Assembly: GCF_029963765.1 (NCBI RefSeq)
Contig: NZ_JALBYU010000027.1
Coordinates: 1 to 64,000 of the forward strand
Source: Pseudomonas sp. UYIF39
GTDB taxonomy: Bacteria; Pseudomonadota; Gammaproteobacteria; Pseudomonadales; Pseudomonadaceae
Direction: 5' to 3'
Length of the DNA: 64,000 bases
The first letter of the stretch is position 1, and each line of letters starts with the position of its first letter. The notes below the pieces were generated by a model, which saw only the letters and a list, made by a program, of their open reading frames with translations, was not told where the DNA came from and made no database searches. Below are positions 41,950 to 51,600 of this stretch, in pieces. Both the position numbers and the translations under genes were made by a program.

Positions 41950-43497
41950 TCACGCATGATTCGCAGTCGTAGACAGGTTTGGCGATCGAGTACTGATTCC
42001 CATAAAGCGTCGCACTCTCTCTCCCTCGGCATCGAAGCGTATGGTTTCAGGTGCAGCATCCAGTTGGATATTACCGTTCTCCATGAAGACGACCCTGTCG
42101 GATATCGACATGGCAAAGTCCATTTCGTGGGTGACAATAATCATGGTCATGCCTTCACTCGCAAGGTCGCGTATGACGTTCAGCACATCGCCCACCAGCT
42201 CTGGATCGAGCGCTGACGTAGGCTCGTCGAACAGCATGATGTCCGGTTCCATGGCCAACGCACGAGCGATCGCCACGCGCTGTTGCTGCCCGCCGGAGAG
42301 CTGGTGCGGGTACTTGTGGGCGTGGGCGAGCAGGCCGACCTTGTCCAGCAGCGCATAAGCACGGTGTTCGCTCAGCTCGCCCGGGATGCCGTGGTAACGC
42401 GGCGCCAGCGTGACGTTGTCGAGAATGGTGCGGTGCGGGAACAGATTGAAGTTCTGGAACACCATCCCAATGTGCCGCACGCCTTTGCGCAGACGGGCGC
42501 TGTTGGGTTTGTCCGAAGCTTCGATGAATGTTTCACCGAACAACAGAATGTCGCCTGTATCGATGCTTTCCAGACCGTTGACCGTGCGGATCAGCGAAGT
42601 TTTGCCGGAGCCGGAGGGGCCAATGATCGAGATCACCTGGCCGTATTCGACATTCAGATCGATACCCATCAGCACTTGGTGCGTGCCATAGCTCTTCTGG
42701 ATGTTCTTCAGTTGCAGGATTGGCGTCGTGTTGCTGCCCGCGGCTTTACGCGCATTGTCGGGCAAGGCTTCGGCGCAGGCCTTGAGCTTGACCACGGCGG
42801 CGGCATCGAGTGTAGGCGGCTTGCGGAAGTTCAGGTCCAGGTAGCGCTCCAGACGCTGCAGGAAAAAGCCGAATACGGTGACGATCAGCACGTAGTACAC
42901 GCCCACCGCAGCCAGGGTTTCCATGACCAGGAAGTTGGTGGCATAGAGGCGTTGGCCGACCGTGAGGATTTCGGTCAGGGAGATGACCGAGACCAGCGAC
43001 GTCAGCTTGACCACCGTGATGTATTCATTGATCAACGTAGGCAGCGAGATACGGAAAGCCTGGGGGATCACGATCAAGCGCTGCATGCCGAACAGGCCGA
43101 CACCCAGCGCGCGGCCTGCTTCCTTCTGGCCCTTGGCCACGGAGATCAGGCCACCACGGTGGATCTCCGCCATGTAAGCCGCTTCCGTGACCACCAGGGC
43201 CAGCAAGCCGGAGTAGAAGGGGTTTGACAGAATCGGTCCGCTACCGGGAAACAATTGCGGCAAGTTGTAGACGAAGACCACCAGCACCAGCAACGGGATG
43301 CTGCGAAAGAACCAGATGTAGACCGCCGCGGGAATGCGCAGTAAGGGCGACTGAGACAACTTGGCCGTGGCCAGGCCAAAGCCCAGCAGCATGCCGAGGA
43401 ACCAGGCCAGGGCACTGAGCTGGACCACCGTGACGCAGGCCTTCCAGAAGTCTGGCAGGGAGAATAAGGAGAAGAAATACGACCAATCGAATTGCAT
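41950..43497 (-). CDS. Amino acid ABC transporter, fused permease and ATPase
   Basis: A 515-residue fusion. Residues 1-225 are a HisM/GlnP-type permease with about five helices and the EAA loop (GLFGMQRLIVIPQAFRISLP). Residues about 255-500 are a GlnQ-type ATPase with Walker A IGPSGSGKTS, signature LSGGQQQRVAIARAL and Walker B IMLFDEPTSAL. In most polar amino acid importers these are separate genes and two permeases are used, so the fused protein would probably form a homodimer. Its binding protein is encoded 65 bases upstream. Confidence 0.92.
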   Translation of the reverse strand: MQFDWSYFFSLFSLPDFWKACVTVVQLSALAWFLGMLLGFGLATAKLSQSPLLRIPAAVYIWFFRSIPLLVLVVFVYNLPQLFPGSGPILSNPFYSGLLALVVTEAAYMAEIHRGGLISVAKGQKEAGRALGVGLFGMQRLIVIPQAFRISLPTLINEYITVVKLTSLVSVISLTEILTVGQRLYATNFLVMETLAAVGVYYVLIVTVFGFFLQRLERYLDLNFRKPPTLDAAAVVKLKACAEALPDNARKAAGSNTTPILQLKNIQKSYGTHQVLMGIDLNVEYGQVISIIGPSGSGKTSLIRTVNGLESIDTGDILLFGETFIEASDKPNSARLRKGVRHIGMVFQNFNLFPHRTILDNVTLAPRYHGIPGELSEHRAYALLDKVGLLAHAHKYPHQLSGGQQQRVAIARALAMEPDIMLFDEPTSALDPELVGDVLNVIRDLASEGMTMIIVTHEMDFAMSISDRVVFMENGNIQLDAAPETIRFDAEGERVRRFMGISTRSPNLSTTANHA

Positions 43498-43561
43498 AGG
43501 GCACCTCGATCTGCCGCCCCGGTGCAGGGGCGGCAGATGACCAGACTACAAGGACACGTAT

Positions 43562-44356
43562 TTAGTTGGCAGTCGGTTCTTCCAAGCCATATTTCTTAAG
43601 AATAGCGGCGTATTCACCGCTCTTTTTGGCCTCCTCGAAGGCTTTTTGCACTGCCTGGAATGTTTCGTCGTTACCTTTCTTGACGAAGATACCCAGGGTT
43701 TGCTGATAGATCGGGTGCTCGGTGGTGATCACTACCCGGCCATTGGTCTTTTCCGCGATCATTTTTGCAGCGCCAGCGATTTCAACCTGGGCCTGAATGT
43801 TTTTGGACAGCAGGGCCTGGGTCACTTCGGGCGCCGAGGGGTACTCGCTGACGGTGATGGCGCCTTTGTTGTTCGGCACGCAGTATTCATCGGAGAGCTT
43901 CTTGAATTCCTTGACCCAGGTGGTGCCCTGTTCCAGGCCCAGTTTCAAGCCGCACAGGTCTTCAGGTTTTTTCGCATTGATCTCGCTGCCCTTGGGCACC
44001 ATGACCGCGGCACCGGTGTTGGCATAGGCGATGGTTTGGGCCTGAGTCTGGCGCTCCGGTGTGATGTACATGCCGGAAATGACCGCGTCGTATTTGGCGG
44101 AGTTCAGGCCCAGGATCAGGCTCGGGAACTTGGTGTCGACGAACTCCACCTTGGCGTTCATGTGCTTGGCCAGGGCCGTTGCCAGCTCCGGGTCCGAGCC
44201 CACCACGTTTTTGTCCTTGTCATAGGACTCGAAGGGCGGGTAGGTGACTTCCATGCCGACCTTGAACGTGTCTGATGCGGCCATGCTCAACGAGGCACCG
44301 AGCATACCGGCTGCCAATACAGCCAAGCTCAACAGGTTTTTTTTATTGTTTTTCAT
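43562..44356 (-). CDS. Amino acid ABC transporter substrate-binding protein
   Basis: A 264-residue periplasmic protein of the family 3 solute-binding group. The signal peptide runs to about residue 27 (LLSLAVLAAGMLGASLSMAA). FKVGMEVTYPPFESYDKD starts the mature domain and DAVISGMYITPERQTQ is the family signature. It delivers a polar amino acid or derivative to the fused importer encoded downstream. The ligand is not readable; the neighbouring 2-oxoglutarate oxygenase suggests an amino acid that is then oxidised. Confidence 0.9.
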   Translation of the reverse strand: MKNNKKNLLSLAVLAAGMLGASLSMAASDTFKVGMEVTYPPFESYDKDKNVVGSDPELATALAKHMNAKVEFVDTKFPSLILGLNSAKYDAVISGMYITPERQTQAQTIAYANTGAAVMVPKGSEINAKKPEDLCGLKLGLEQGTTWVKEFKKLSDEYCVPNNKGAITVSEYPSAPEVTQALLSKNIQAQVEIAGAAKMIAEKTNGRVVITTEHPIYQQTLGIFVKKGNDETFQAVQKAFEEAKKSGEYAAILKKYGLEEPTAN

Positions 44357-44401
44357 TTTTTACTGACTCCGGCGTAGGTAAGGGGTAACTGAAAACTTCA
44401 A

Positions 44402-45472
44402 TCAGGACGGTTGAACCTGATTTTTCAAATGTCCGAAACTGGCGGGCTTACGTGCCTTGCCTGGCAGTTGAACTTCCCCATTGGCCACCCTCTGGCGCAG
44501 ATACTGATAGGTCTGCAGCGCCTGGCCATACATGTGTTCGCCGATCGTGATTTCTTCGTAGTCGTTGCCTGCCTGGGCGAACCCGGGCAGCGGTTTGATC
44601 TGGGTGTGATAGTCGCAGGCATAAAACAGTGGAAAGGAATAACGCTCTTCCTTCACGCTCCGCACCCGGTGCGCAGTGGCAACAAATGCGCCTGCGGTCA
44701 TCACCTCCAGCATGTCGCCGATGTTGACCACAAAGGCATCGGCAATCGGTGGTGCATCGATCCATTGTCCAAGGTTGTTCATCACCTCAAGGCCTGGTTT
44801 GTCGGCCAGGAGAATGGTGAAGCACTCATAATCAGTATGGGCGCCAAGACCCGGTGCGTCATGGGCGGCACCGTCGAAGGGGTAGTGGATCAGGCGCAGC
44901 TTGGACGGCGGTCGGGTGACCAGGCTGTCGAAATAGTTTTCTTCCAGGCCCAGGGTCAGGGCAAAGCCGCCGAACAGGCGCCGGCCCAAGGCGAAGATCG
45001 CTTCATAGTAGGCCTGCACCGACGCCTTGAAACCCGGCAGTTGCGGCCAGTCGTTGGGCCCCAGCAACGGGGTGTTGGCCAGCACCAGCGGGTCATCGGC
45101 CGGGACTTCGAAGCCGACGTCGAAGGCTTCCTTGTGGTCCGGCTTGCCTTTGGAATAGACCTCTTCGCCTTCGGGTACAAAGCCCTTGTGGGTTTGCGAG
45201 GTGCCGATGTAGTGCCGCATCTTGGTGTCGAAGGGTTGGTCGAAAAAGTCTTTGGCAGCCTTGCGCAGGTTGGCGATCAGTTGCGGGTCGATACCGTGAT
45301 TGGTGATATAGAGGAACCCGACTTCGCTGGCGGCGCGCCCCAAATGTTCGGCCACGGCCAGGCGGTGTTCCAGTTCGAAGCTGAACAGACCGGCGATGTT
45401 GACCACCGGGATGCTATTGAAGTTGGCTTTGTGTGTGTCAGTGCTGGCGCTGTTGTTTTTATTGTCAGGCAT
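44402..45472 (-). CDS. 2-oxoglutarate/Fe(II) oxygenase, isopenicillin N synthase family
   Basis: A 356-residue oxygenase. The N-terminal DIOX_N region (IPVVNIAGLFSFELEHRLAV, then VGFLYITNHGI) precedes the double-stranded beta-helix core. The Fe ligands are in HTDYECFTILLADK (His and Asp) and ATAHRVRSVKEERYSFPLF (His, with the 2-oxoglutarate Arg and Ser in RYSFP). I chose the Met at 45472 (MPDNKNN) over one further upstream, which lies in the preceding gene. It sits between the TIM-barrel enzyme and the importer genes in one operon. The substrate is unknown. Confidence 0.88.
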   Translation of the reverse strand: MPDNKNNSASTDTHKANFNSIPVVNIAGLFSFELEHRLAVAEHLGRAASEVGFLYITNHGIDPQLIANLRKAAKDFFDQPFDTKMRHYIGTSQTHKGFVPEGEEVYSKGKPDHKEAFDVGFEVPADDPLVLANTPLLGPNDWPQLPGFKASVQAYYEAIFALGRRLFGGFALTLGLEENYFDSLVTRPPSKLRLIHYPFDGAAHDAPGLGAHTDYECFTILLADKPGLEVMNNLGQWIDAPPIADAFVVNIGDMLEVMTAGAFVATAHRVRSVKEERYSFPLFYACDYHTQIKPLPGFAQAGNDYEEITIGEHMYGQALQTYQYLRQRVANGEVQLPGKARKPASFGHLKNQVQPS

Positions 45473-45486
45473 GACGCATCGGCTCC

Positions 45487-46338
45487 CTAAGGATTGCTTG
45501 AGTGGTGGAAACGCTCGAAGTGTTCGCGCTCGGTCTGGCCCATCCACACGTTCAATGACCACAGGTCGGCGACCGGGACATTGGTGAAGGGCAAATGATG
45601 CAGGTAGCCGTCGGCGCCGAATTCCGGGGTAAGGGTGCTGACCTGGTAACCGCGGGCTTGCTGCGAGCGCCAGATGCTTTCCCAGTGCTGCTGATGGAAA
45701 GCCAGTTCTTTTGCATATTCGGGAGCCGCCGGGTGCGGAACCTGTGGGCCCTGGTCGTAACCGACCCGTGCCTGGATATGGTGAACCCGCTCGATGAAAG
45801 CGCTCAGATCATCGGCCGGGTCATTCAACAGACGCTCGCAGGTCACGACCCAATGGCTGATGTCACTGGTGAACAACAGATCGGGCAGTTGCCGGATCAA
45901 CTCCAGAGTCACCCAGGGGTTGAACAGCGAACGCGAGCGGTGGGTTTCGAAACTGCAGACCTGACCGTGCTTGCGCGCCAGATCCAGTGCCTGACCGAAG
46001 AACTCCACTTGTTGTGGCAACGACCAGCGATCATTGCCCGCCAGCACGTTGACGAAACGTGGGCCGAGCTCGGCGGCCCAGGCGAGTTTCTGATCGAGGT
46101 CATTGAGGTGAACGGCAGGGGTCGCCGACTGCTCCGGCAGCACATCGTACGCCGTGAAGACTGTGCTGATATAACCCAGGCGATTAGCCTGGAGAAAGGC
46201 GGCGAACTCAGCCCGTTCACGGGCGTCCAGTGGCAGACGTGCTTCCATTCCATCAAAGCCCGCCTGCAGCAGCTCTTCGAGCGCTTGGGCCTTGCTGGCG
46301 GTGTAACCCCACAGCGTGCGGAAGATTTCCAGCTTCAT
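45487..46338 (-). CDS. Sugar phosphate isomerase/epimerase family TIM-barrel protein
   Basis: A 283-residue xylose-isomerase-like TIM barrel. KLEIFRTLWGYTASKAQALE starts the barrel. VCSFETHRSRSLFNPWVTLE, then LLFTSDISHWVVTCERLL and HHIQARVGYDQGPQVPHPAA carry the metal-binding Glu, Asp and His residues of the AP_endonuc_2 family. It is the first gene of the operon, 14 bases before the oxygenase gene. The reaction is not known. Confidence 0.82.
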   Translation of the reverse strand: MKLEIFRTLWGYTASKAQALEELLQAGFDGMEARLPLDARERAEFAAFLQANRLGYISTVFTAYDVLPEQSATPAVHLNDLDQKLAWAAELGPRFVNVLAGNDRWSLPQQVEFFGQALDLARKHGQVCSFETHRSRSLFNPWVTLELIRQLPDLLFTSDISHWVVTCERLLNDPADDLSAFIERVHHIQARVGYDQGPQVPHPAAPEYAKELAFHQQHWESIWRSQQARGYQVSTLTPEFGADGYLHHLPFTNVPVADLWSLNVWMGQTEREHFERFHHSSNP

Positions 46339-46702
46339 CGGTGATCCTCAAAAATCCTTAGGCCTACTGCAAAAGCACTTCGACAAAGCCAGCCGGCGAT
46401 CAAGGTCCAGCAACGGCAGAGAAGTTTTGCGCCGGGTCTCTGCCTGATGGGGCCCACTGAGCGCTGCCGAGGCTAATTCGCTGTGGAGCCGATGTTAGAC
46501 ATAGGCGGTGGGGTGGAAGAATCTGAAAATTCAAATGAATACTTCAGACTTTCGTCAACAAATAGCTAGCTATTTATCGCGCTTTTCAAGAGGGGTTTTA
46601 TGGGCGAGTAGGTGTCTACGCTGGCTATTAGCGAGGAGTGCCATTGTTACGGCATCATTTTGAAGAGTCCCAAGCGACACTGGGCGCTGATGGTCCGCTT
46701 CT

Positions 46703-46869
46703 GGCCGAGGCTGTGTAAAAACGTTTTTCAGCGCGACAGGTACTCAAAACCAGACTGGAAATCGCGCTTCTACGCAAAATCCACATCTGCTGACGTGCCG
46801 ATAAATTTCAGATTTAACGTAGATGCGCACACTTCAATTTTGGCGACGCGTTTTTACACACTCTGGGCC
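46703..46869. mobile_element. 167-bp MITE-like remnant
   Basis: Imperfect 21-base inverted repeats bound the segment: GGCCGAGGCTGTGTAAAAAC at the left, and at the right, read in reverse, GGCCCAGAGTGTGTAAAAAC. The left end and its outer flank (GTCCGCTTCT) resemble the ends of the IS1182-family element at 59166-61472, so it is probably an internal-deletion derivative of a related element. Confidence 0.55.
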
Positions 46870-46900
46870 GTTTTCTGCCTGTGGTGACCGGCAGAAAACG
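46869..46900. repeat. Intergenic hairpin repeat
   Basis: CGTTTTCTGCC and GGCAGAAAACG form a perfect 11-base stem with a ten-base loop, directly adjoining the MITE-like segment. The arm GGCAGAAAACG recurs at 57942-57952 beside another inverted repeat. Confidence 0.6.
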
Positions 46901-47149
46901 ACCCACAGCAGCCATTCCTAATATGGACGTAGAGTCCAGCAGGGCGACTGAACCAATCAGAAACTGGGGCGATCCCCCGTCTGGATTAGCGGGCGCTCAC
47001 TTAATTCCGACCCCATCCTGCAATGTCGCTCTCACATCACTACTCATTCGTGGTTAACCCTGGGGGTAATTACGTGTCGCTCTACCGCGCTCCATACTCT
47101 GGCCAACCCTGGCTGGTTGGGCACCTACTTAACTGTGCAAGGAACAGAG

Positions 47150-47290
47150 ATGAAGATTGAATTGGTGCAACTGGCTGGCCGTGACGGTGATGTCGTTCAC
47201 AACCTCGGGCGTACCTTGGAGGCCATCGCTACCTGCGCGGCTGACACGGATCTGTTGATCTTCCCGGAAACCCACCTGACGGGATTTGTC
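47150..47290 (+). pseudogene. Nitrilase/carbon-nitrogen hydrolase, N-terminal fragment
   Basis: MKIELVQLAGRDGDVVHNLG, then TLEAIATCAADTDLLIFPET (with the catalytic Glu of the nitrilase family) and HLTGF are clear. They follow an AAGGA ribosome-binding site. After about 45 residues the frame leaves the family. A short out-of-frame piece near 47304-47345 (VANSNGELAISIAF) may be the next conserved segment, so an internal deletion is likely. The family has about 260-280 residues; the rest is gone. Confidence 0.7.
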
Positions 47291-47401
47291 GATGCCAGCG
47301 GTCGCGAACAGCAACGGCGAACTCGCAATCAGCATCGCCTTCGTACGCCCCGTAACGCGCGGTACCGATTTCAATGAGCTGGCTGCCTTCGTATGCCAGA
47401 G

Positions 47402-47666
47402 CTATATAAGCCATGCGATTGGCAGATTAATGTCCGTGAGCTGGTCGTGGGGTTCTACCAGATTGCGGAACGAGGCTAAAAAAAGATAAAAATGCGGTTT
47501 GCCTTTGCCCAGCTCGCTGAAAAAGGCCAGGTTCCGGCCTCGATCAGACTCTGCCAACTCTCGAATCAGGGGGAGTGCCATCCGCCAAGGATTCCACCCA
47601 GTATTCGCCGGCCAGCCCATCGGTTTCATCCTTGAAACGTGTGGTGATGCTTGCGTCATAAGACAT
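47402..47666 (-). pseudogene. Unrecognised small gene with a frameshift in a G5 tract
   Basis: An ATG at 47666 with a GGAG site opens MSYDASITTRFKDETDGLAG and continues EYWVESLADGTP. There the frame breaks at a run of five G (plus strand 47569-47573). Removing one base restores LIRELAESDRGRNLAFFSEL and a C-terminus ending PIAWLI, for 87 residues in all. The reconstructed protein is acidic and soluble. I do not recognise the family. Confidence 0.55.
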
Positions 47667-47798
47667 GCGATGAACTCCGGCTCATTTATGGGACTGCTCC
47701 TTCACCCTAGTCTTATGCGCGGTTAGCGGGAGCAATATCCGCTCGTTTAAAGGTTTAAGGGACAGCCAGTATTGCCGCCGGCAATCCATTCGAAAGCA

Positions 47799-48524
47799 TC
47801 ACTCGTCCTGACGACGGGTGTACTGCAATAGCCGATCGGTTTCGGTCTTGACCACCAGGTAGCACTCGCAGCTGAGCCGTTCAAGGCGCGCTCTATCTAG
47901 AACCGTGATCTGGCCCCGGCTGTACTCGATGACGCCTTGACGCTGCAGTTTGCCCGCCGCTTCCGTGACGCCTTCGCGGCGCACGCCCAGCATGTTAGCG
48001 ATTAGCTCCTGGGTCATGTTTAGGCGATTGCCGTGCAGGCGATCCAGCGACAACAGCAGCCATCGACACAATTGCTGATCGATCGAATGGTGGCGATTGC
48101 ACAAGGCGGTCTGTGACATCTGAGTGATCAGCGCCTGGGTGTAACGCAGCATCAGCAGGAGCAGATCGCCATGACGGTTGAACTCTTTCTTGAGTTTTTG
48201 CCCCGGCAGGCGAAATGCACCACCGGCACTTTGCACCACTGCCCGACTGGAGGTGCTTTCGCCGCCCATGAACAGCGCAATGCCGATCAAACCCTCGTTT
48301 CCGACCACGGCGATTTCTGCTGACGAGCCGTTTTCCGTGACATGCAGCAGGGAAACGATGGCGTCGGTCGGGAAGTAAACATGCCGCAAGGTGTCCCCCG
48401 GCTCATACAGCACATCGCCCAGCGCCAGACTGACCTGCTCCAGGTGCGGAACAAGGCGCTGGAGGTCGACGGCCGGGAGCGCCGCCAGCAAATGATTGTG
48501 GCTTGGATCGGGGGAGGCATGCAT
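47799..48524 (-). CDS. Crp/Fnr family transcriptional regulator
   Basis: A 241-residue Crp/Fnr-type regulator. The cyclic-nucleotide-binding-like beta roll covers about residues 20-125 (LALGDVLYEPGDTLRHVYFP). The C-terminal winged helix includes MTQELIANMLGVRREGVTEA and AGKLQRQGVIEYSRGQI. No Cys cluster for an iron-sulfur centre is visible, so it is not a classic Fnr. It precedes the giant glucan synthase gene in the genome order, but both run on the minus strand with the synthase upstream; control of it is conceivable but unproven. Confidence 0.88.
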   Translation of the reverse strand: MHASPDPSHNHLLAALPAVDLQRLVPHLEQVSLALGDVLYEPGDTLRHVYFPTDAIVSLLHVTENGSSAEIAVVGNEGLIGIALFMGGESTSSRAVVQSAGGAFRLPGQKLKKEFNRHGDLLLLMLRYTQALITQMSQTALCNRHHSIDQQLCRWLLLSLDRLHGNRLNMTQELIANMLGVRREGVTEAAGKLQRQGVIEYSRGQITVLDRARLERLSCECYLVVKTETDRLLQYTRRQDE

Positions 48525-48600
48525 GACAGAGCATCCTTGGCGGAACAGGGGCGTGCCCGCTCAGGGTACTCCCATGCACGCCATGGCTGGTGATCAATGT

Positions 48601-51600
48601 CTATTCATCGGCGGCATGCTCGAATTCCAGCGCCTGAGGCCTGGGTGACCGGGCGCGACAATCTACCCGGACCCAATGCTCCAGACCTCCGTCATCCAGT
48701 GTCAACGCAGCGTCACTCAATGGCTGGCCATCGAGGGTCATGGAGGTGAAGGTCGAACTGCCCTGACGCACATCAAAGTGGTAGAGGGTTTTGCCGAAGC
48801 GGTAGTGCAAGATGAAGCCCGGCCAGTCGGCGGGTATCAGCGGTTCGATTCTGAGCGTGCGGCCACTGCGTTGTACGCCCAGCAATGACTCGACAATCAG
48901 CCGATACATCCAGCCCGCAGAACCGGTATACCAGGTCCAGCCACCTCGGCCTGCATGGGGCGCGGCGCCGTAGACATCCGCGGCCATGACATAGGGCTCG
49001 ACCTTATAGGTGTCGATTTGAGCGTTGTTGGCAGGGGCGGCGGGGTTGATCAGATTCAGCAGTTCCCAGGCTTTTCCGGCTTCACCCAGCAGCGCAAACG
49101 CCATGCCCGCCCAAACGGCAGCATGGGTGTACTGACCTCCGTTCTCGCGCACGCCTGGCACGTAGCCTTTGATGTAGCCGGGGTCCAGGGTGCCCTTGTC
49201 AAACGGGGGATCCAGCAGCAACACGGCGCGGATGTCATGTTTGATCAGATGCTCATCCAATGACTGCATGGCCTTGATCTGGCGGACGGCAGAGCCGGCC
49301 CCCGACAGCACTGACCAGCTTTGAGCAATGGAGTCGATACGACATTCTTCATTGCTCGCCGAGCCGAGCATTTGTCCGTCATCGAACCAGGCGCGGCGAT
49401 ACCAGGCGCCGTCCCAGGCCGTTTTATCGAGGTTGCGTTGCAGTGTCACCGCGCTGTCGCTGCAGCGTTTGGCAAATGCGTGATCACCGTGCAGGCGAGC
49501 GGTCACCGCAAATTGCTCCAGCACCTGATAGCTGAAGAAGCCCAGCCAGACACTTTCACCTGCACCCAGGTGGCCGACGCGATTCATGCCGTCGTTCCAG
49601 TCACCGGAGCCCATCAGCGGCAACCCATGATGACCGCGGCGCAGGCTGTGTTCGATGGCCCGCACGCAGTGTTGATACAGGGACTCTCGCAGGGGCGATA
49701 CACCGGGGAGGTCATAGTAGGACTCTTCGCCGGCCACCAGTTGGCGTCCTTCCAGGTATCCGGCGACCTCTTCCAGCACACCCACGTCTGCGGTCATTTC
49801 GACATAGCGGTTGGTGGCGGTCACCAGCCACAAAAAGTCATCGGAGCAGGCGGTGCGGACCCCTCGATTCATCGGCGGGTGCCACCAGTGTTGCACATCG
49901 CCCTCCACATACTGATGGCCGGCGCACAGCAACAGATGCGCGCGCACGGCTGCCGGATCGGCATGGATCATCGCCATGCTGTCCTGCAGCTGATCGCGAA
50001 AACCGATGGCGCCACCTGACTGGTAGTAGCCGCTTCGGGCCTGGAAACGGCACGCGATGACCTGATACATCAACCAGCCGTTGACCATGACGTCGACCTC
50101 AGGCGCGCCCGTTTCAATACGAATCGCCCCGAGCAATGAGCGCCAGTGTTCCCGTACTTTATGCAATTCCTCGGCGGCCACCAGGCTGCCCCGATAACGC
50201 TGCACCAGCTGGGTGGCGGCGTTACTGGAAGACGCCGCCCCCAGACGCAGGATGACTTCCCGGGTATCGCCCTCGCCGAGTTCGATCGACACTTGCAGGG
50301 CTGCACAAGGGTCCAGACCGCCGCCCATGCGCCCGGACAGACCGGCGTGCTGCATCGCTGCCGGTGAGGCGAGGGTGCCATTGCGGCCAATGAATTCAGT
50401 ACGGTCACCGCTGACACCGTGATCGATCGTGTCGGTGTCAAAGAACGCCACCCGCTCGGAAAACTCCACCGAATAGGCGTTGCGGGCGAAGAAAGCCCCG
50501 CTGGCGGGATCCGATTGGGTGACCACATGCATCGCCGATTTGCTGCGCAGATCGCCCAGCACCCATTCCACATACCCCGTGACCGACAATGACCGGCGGC
50601 GTCCCGAGCGGTTGCTCAACACTAGCCTCGAGAATTTGATCGGCGCATCCAGTGCCACGTAGATCCACAGCTCGCTGTAAATGCCGTCTTCTTCATGTTC
50701 GAACACGCTGTAACCGAAACCGTGACGGGTCTGGTACGGGCCTTGTCCAGGGCAGGGTTGAGGCGCTGCAGACCAGAAGTGCCCGGTCTCTTCATCACGC
50801 AGGTAAATGGCTTCGCCGCTGCGATCGGTGACCGGATCGTTGTGCCAGGGCGTCAGGCGAAATTCATGGGCGTTTTCGGCCCAAGTATAGGCACTGCCGG
50901 CTTCCGAAACCACCGTGCCGAGATGTGCATTGGCGATCACGTTGACCCAGGGCGCGGGTGTCGGATCGGGCGCGAGCCCGGTGATGATGTACTCACCGCC
51001 ATCGGCGCTGAAGCCGCCATATTCGTTGCTCAACAGCAGGAAGGGACGGTTCGGTCGTACCGATGCCGGCCGAGCCTGAAAATGCCGGGTCGCCACAAAC
51101 GGCGCGTGCACCGGTGATACTTTGCGCCGATGAATCTGTTCGGCCAGGCTGCCCAGATCTTCGCTCAGCACCAGCCTGGCAACCGAAAGGAACAGCACGC
51201 GATCCTCATTCGACATCTGCTGCGCGGGGCGCACAAAAATACCGCCCGGGCGGTCCAGCAGAGTGGCTTCACTGCCTGAGGTGATAAGGCCGAGGATCGC
51301 GTCTTGCAGTTGCTGGCGATAACCCGCCTGATCTTCGTTCCAGATCAGCAAATCGACCACCAACCCCTTTTGCCGCCAGTAGGCGTGGGCCTGAATCAAT
51401 TGCTGCACCAGGGCGATGTTGTCCAGGCTCTGGATTTGCAGCAACACGATGGGCAGGTCGCCGGAGATGGCCTGACCCCAAAGCCCCGGCTGATTGCGGC
51501 GATTGGCAATCAGCACCGCATGGTTGGCGCGCATCGAGGCGTTCGCGTAAAGCAACGACGAGGCCATCTGCTCGAACAGACGGGCATCGGACAACGAGGC

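Larger units (their letters stand above)
46339..47149. other. Intergenic region with a MITE-like element and a hairpin
   Basis: Between the TIM-barrel gene and a nitrilase fragment I see no convincing gene. A 91-codon open frame at 46612-46887 overlaps the MITE-like element and has no family features. The repeats at 46703-46869 and 46869-46900 are listed separately. Confidence 0.5.

Noticed and set aside
46612..46887. A 91-codon open frame on the plus strand
   Set aside because: It spans the MITE-like element and a hairpin arm, has no ribosome-binding site and its translation has no family features.
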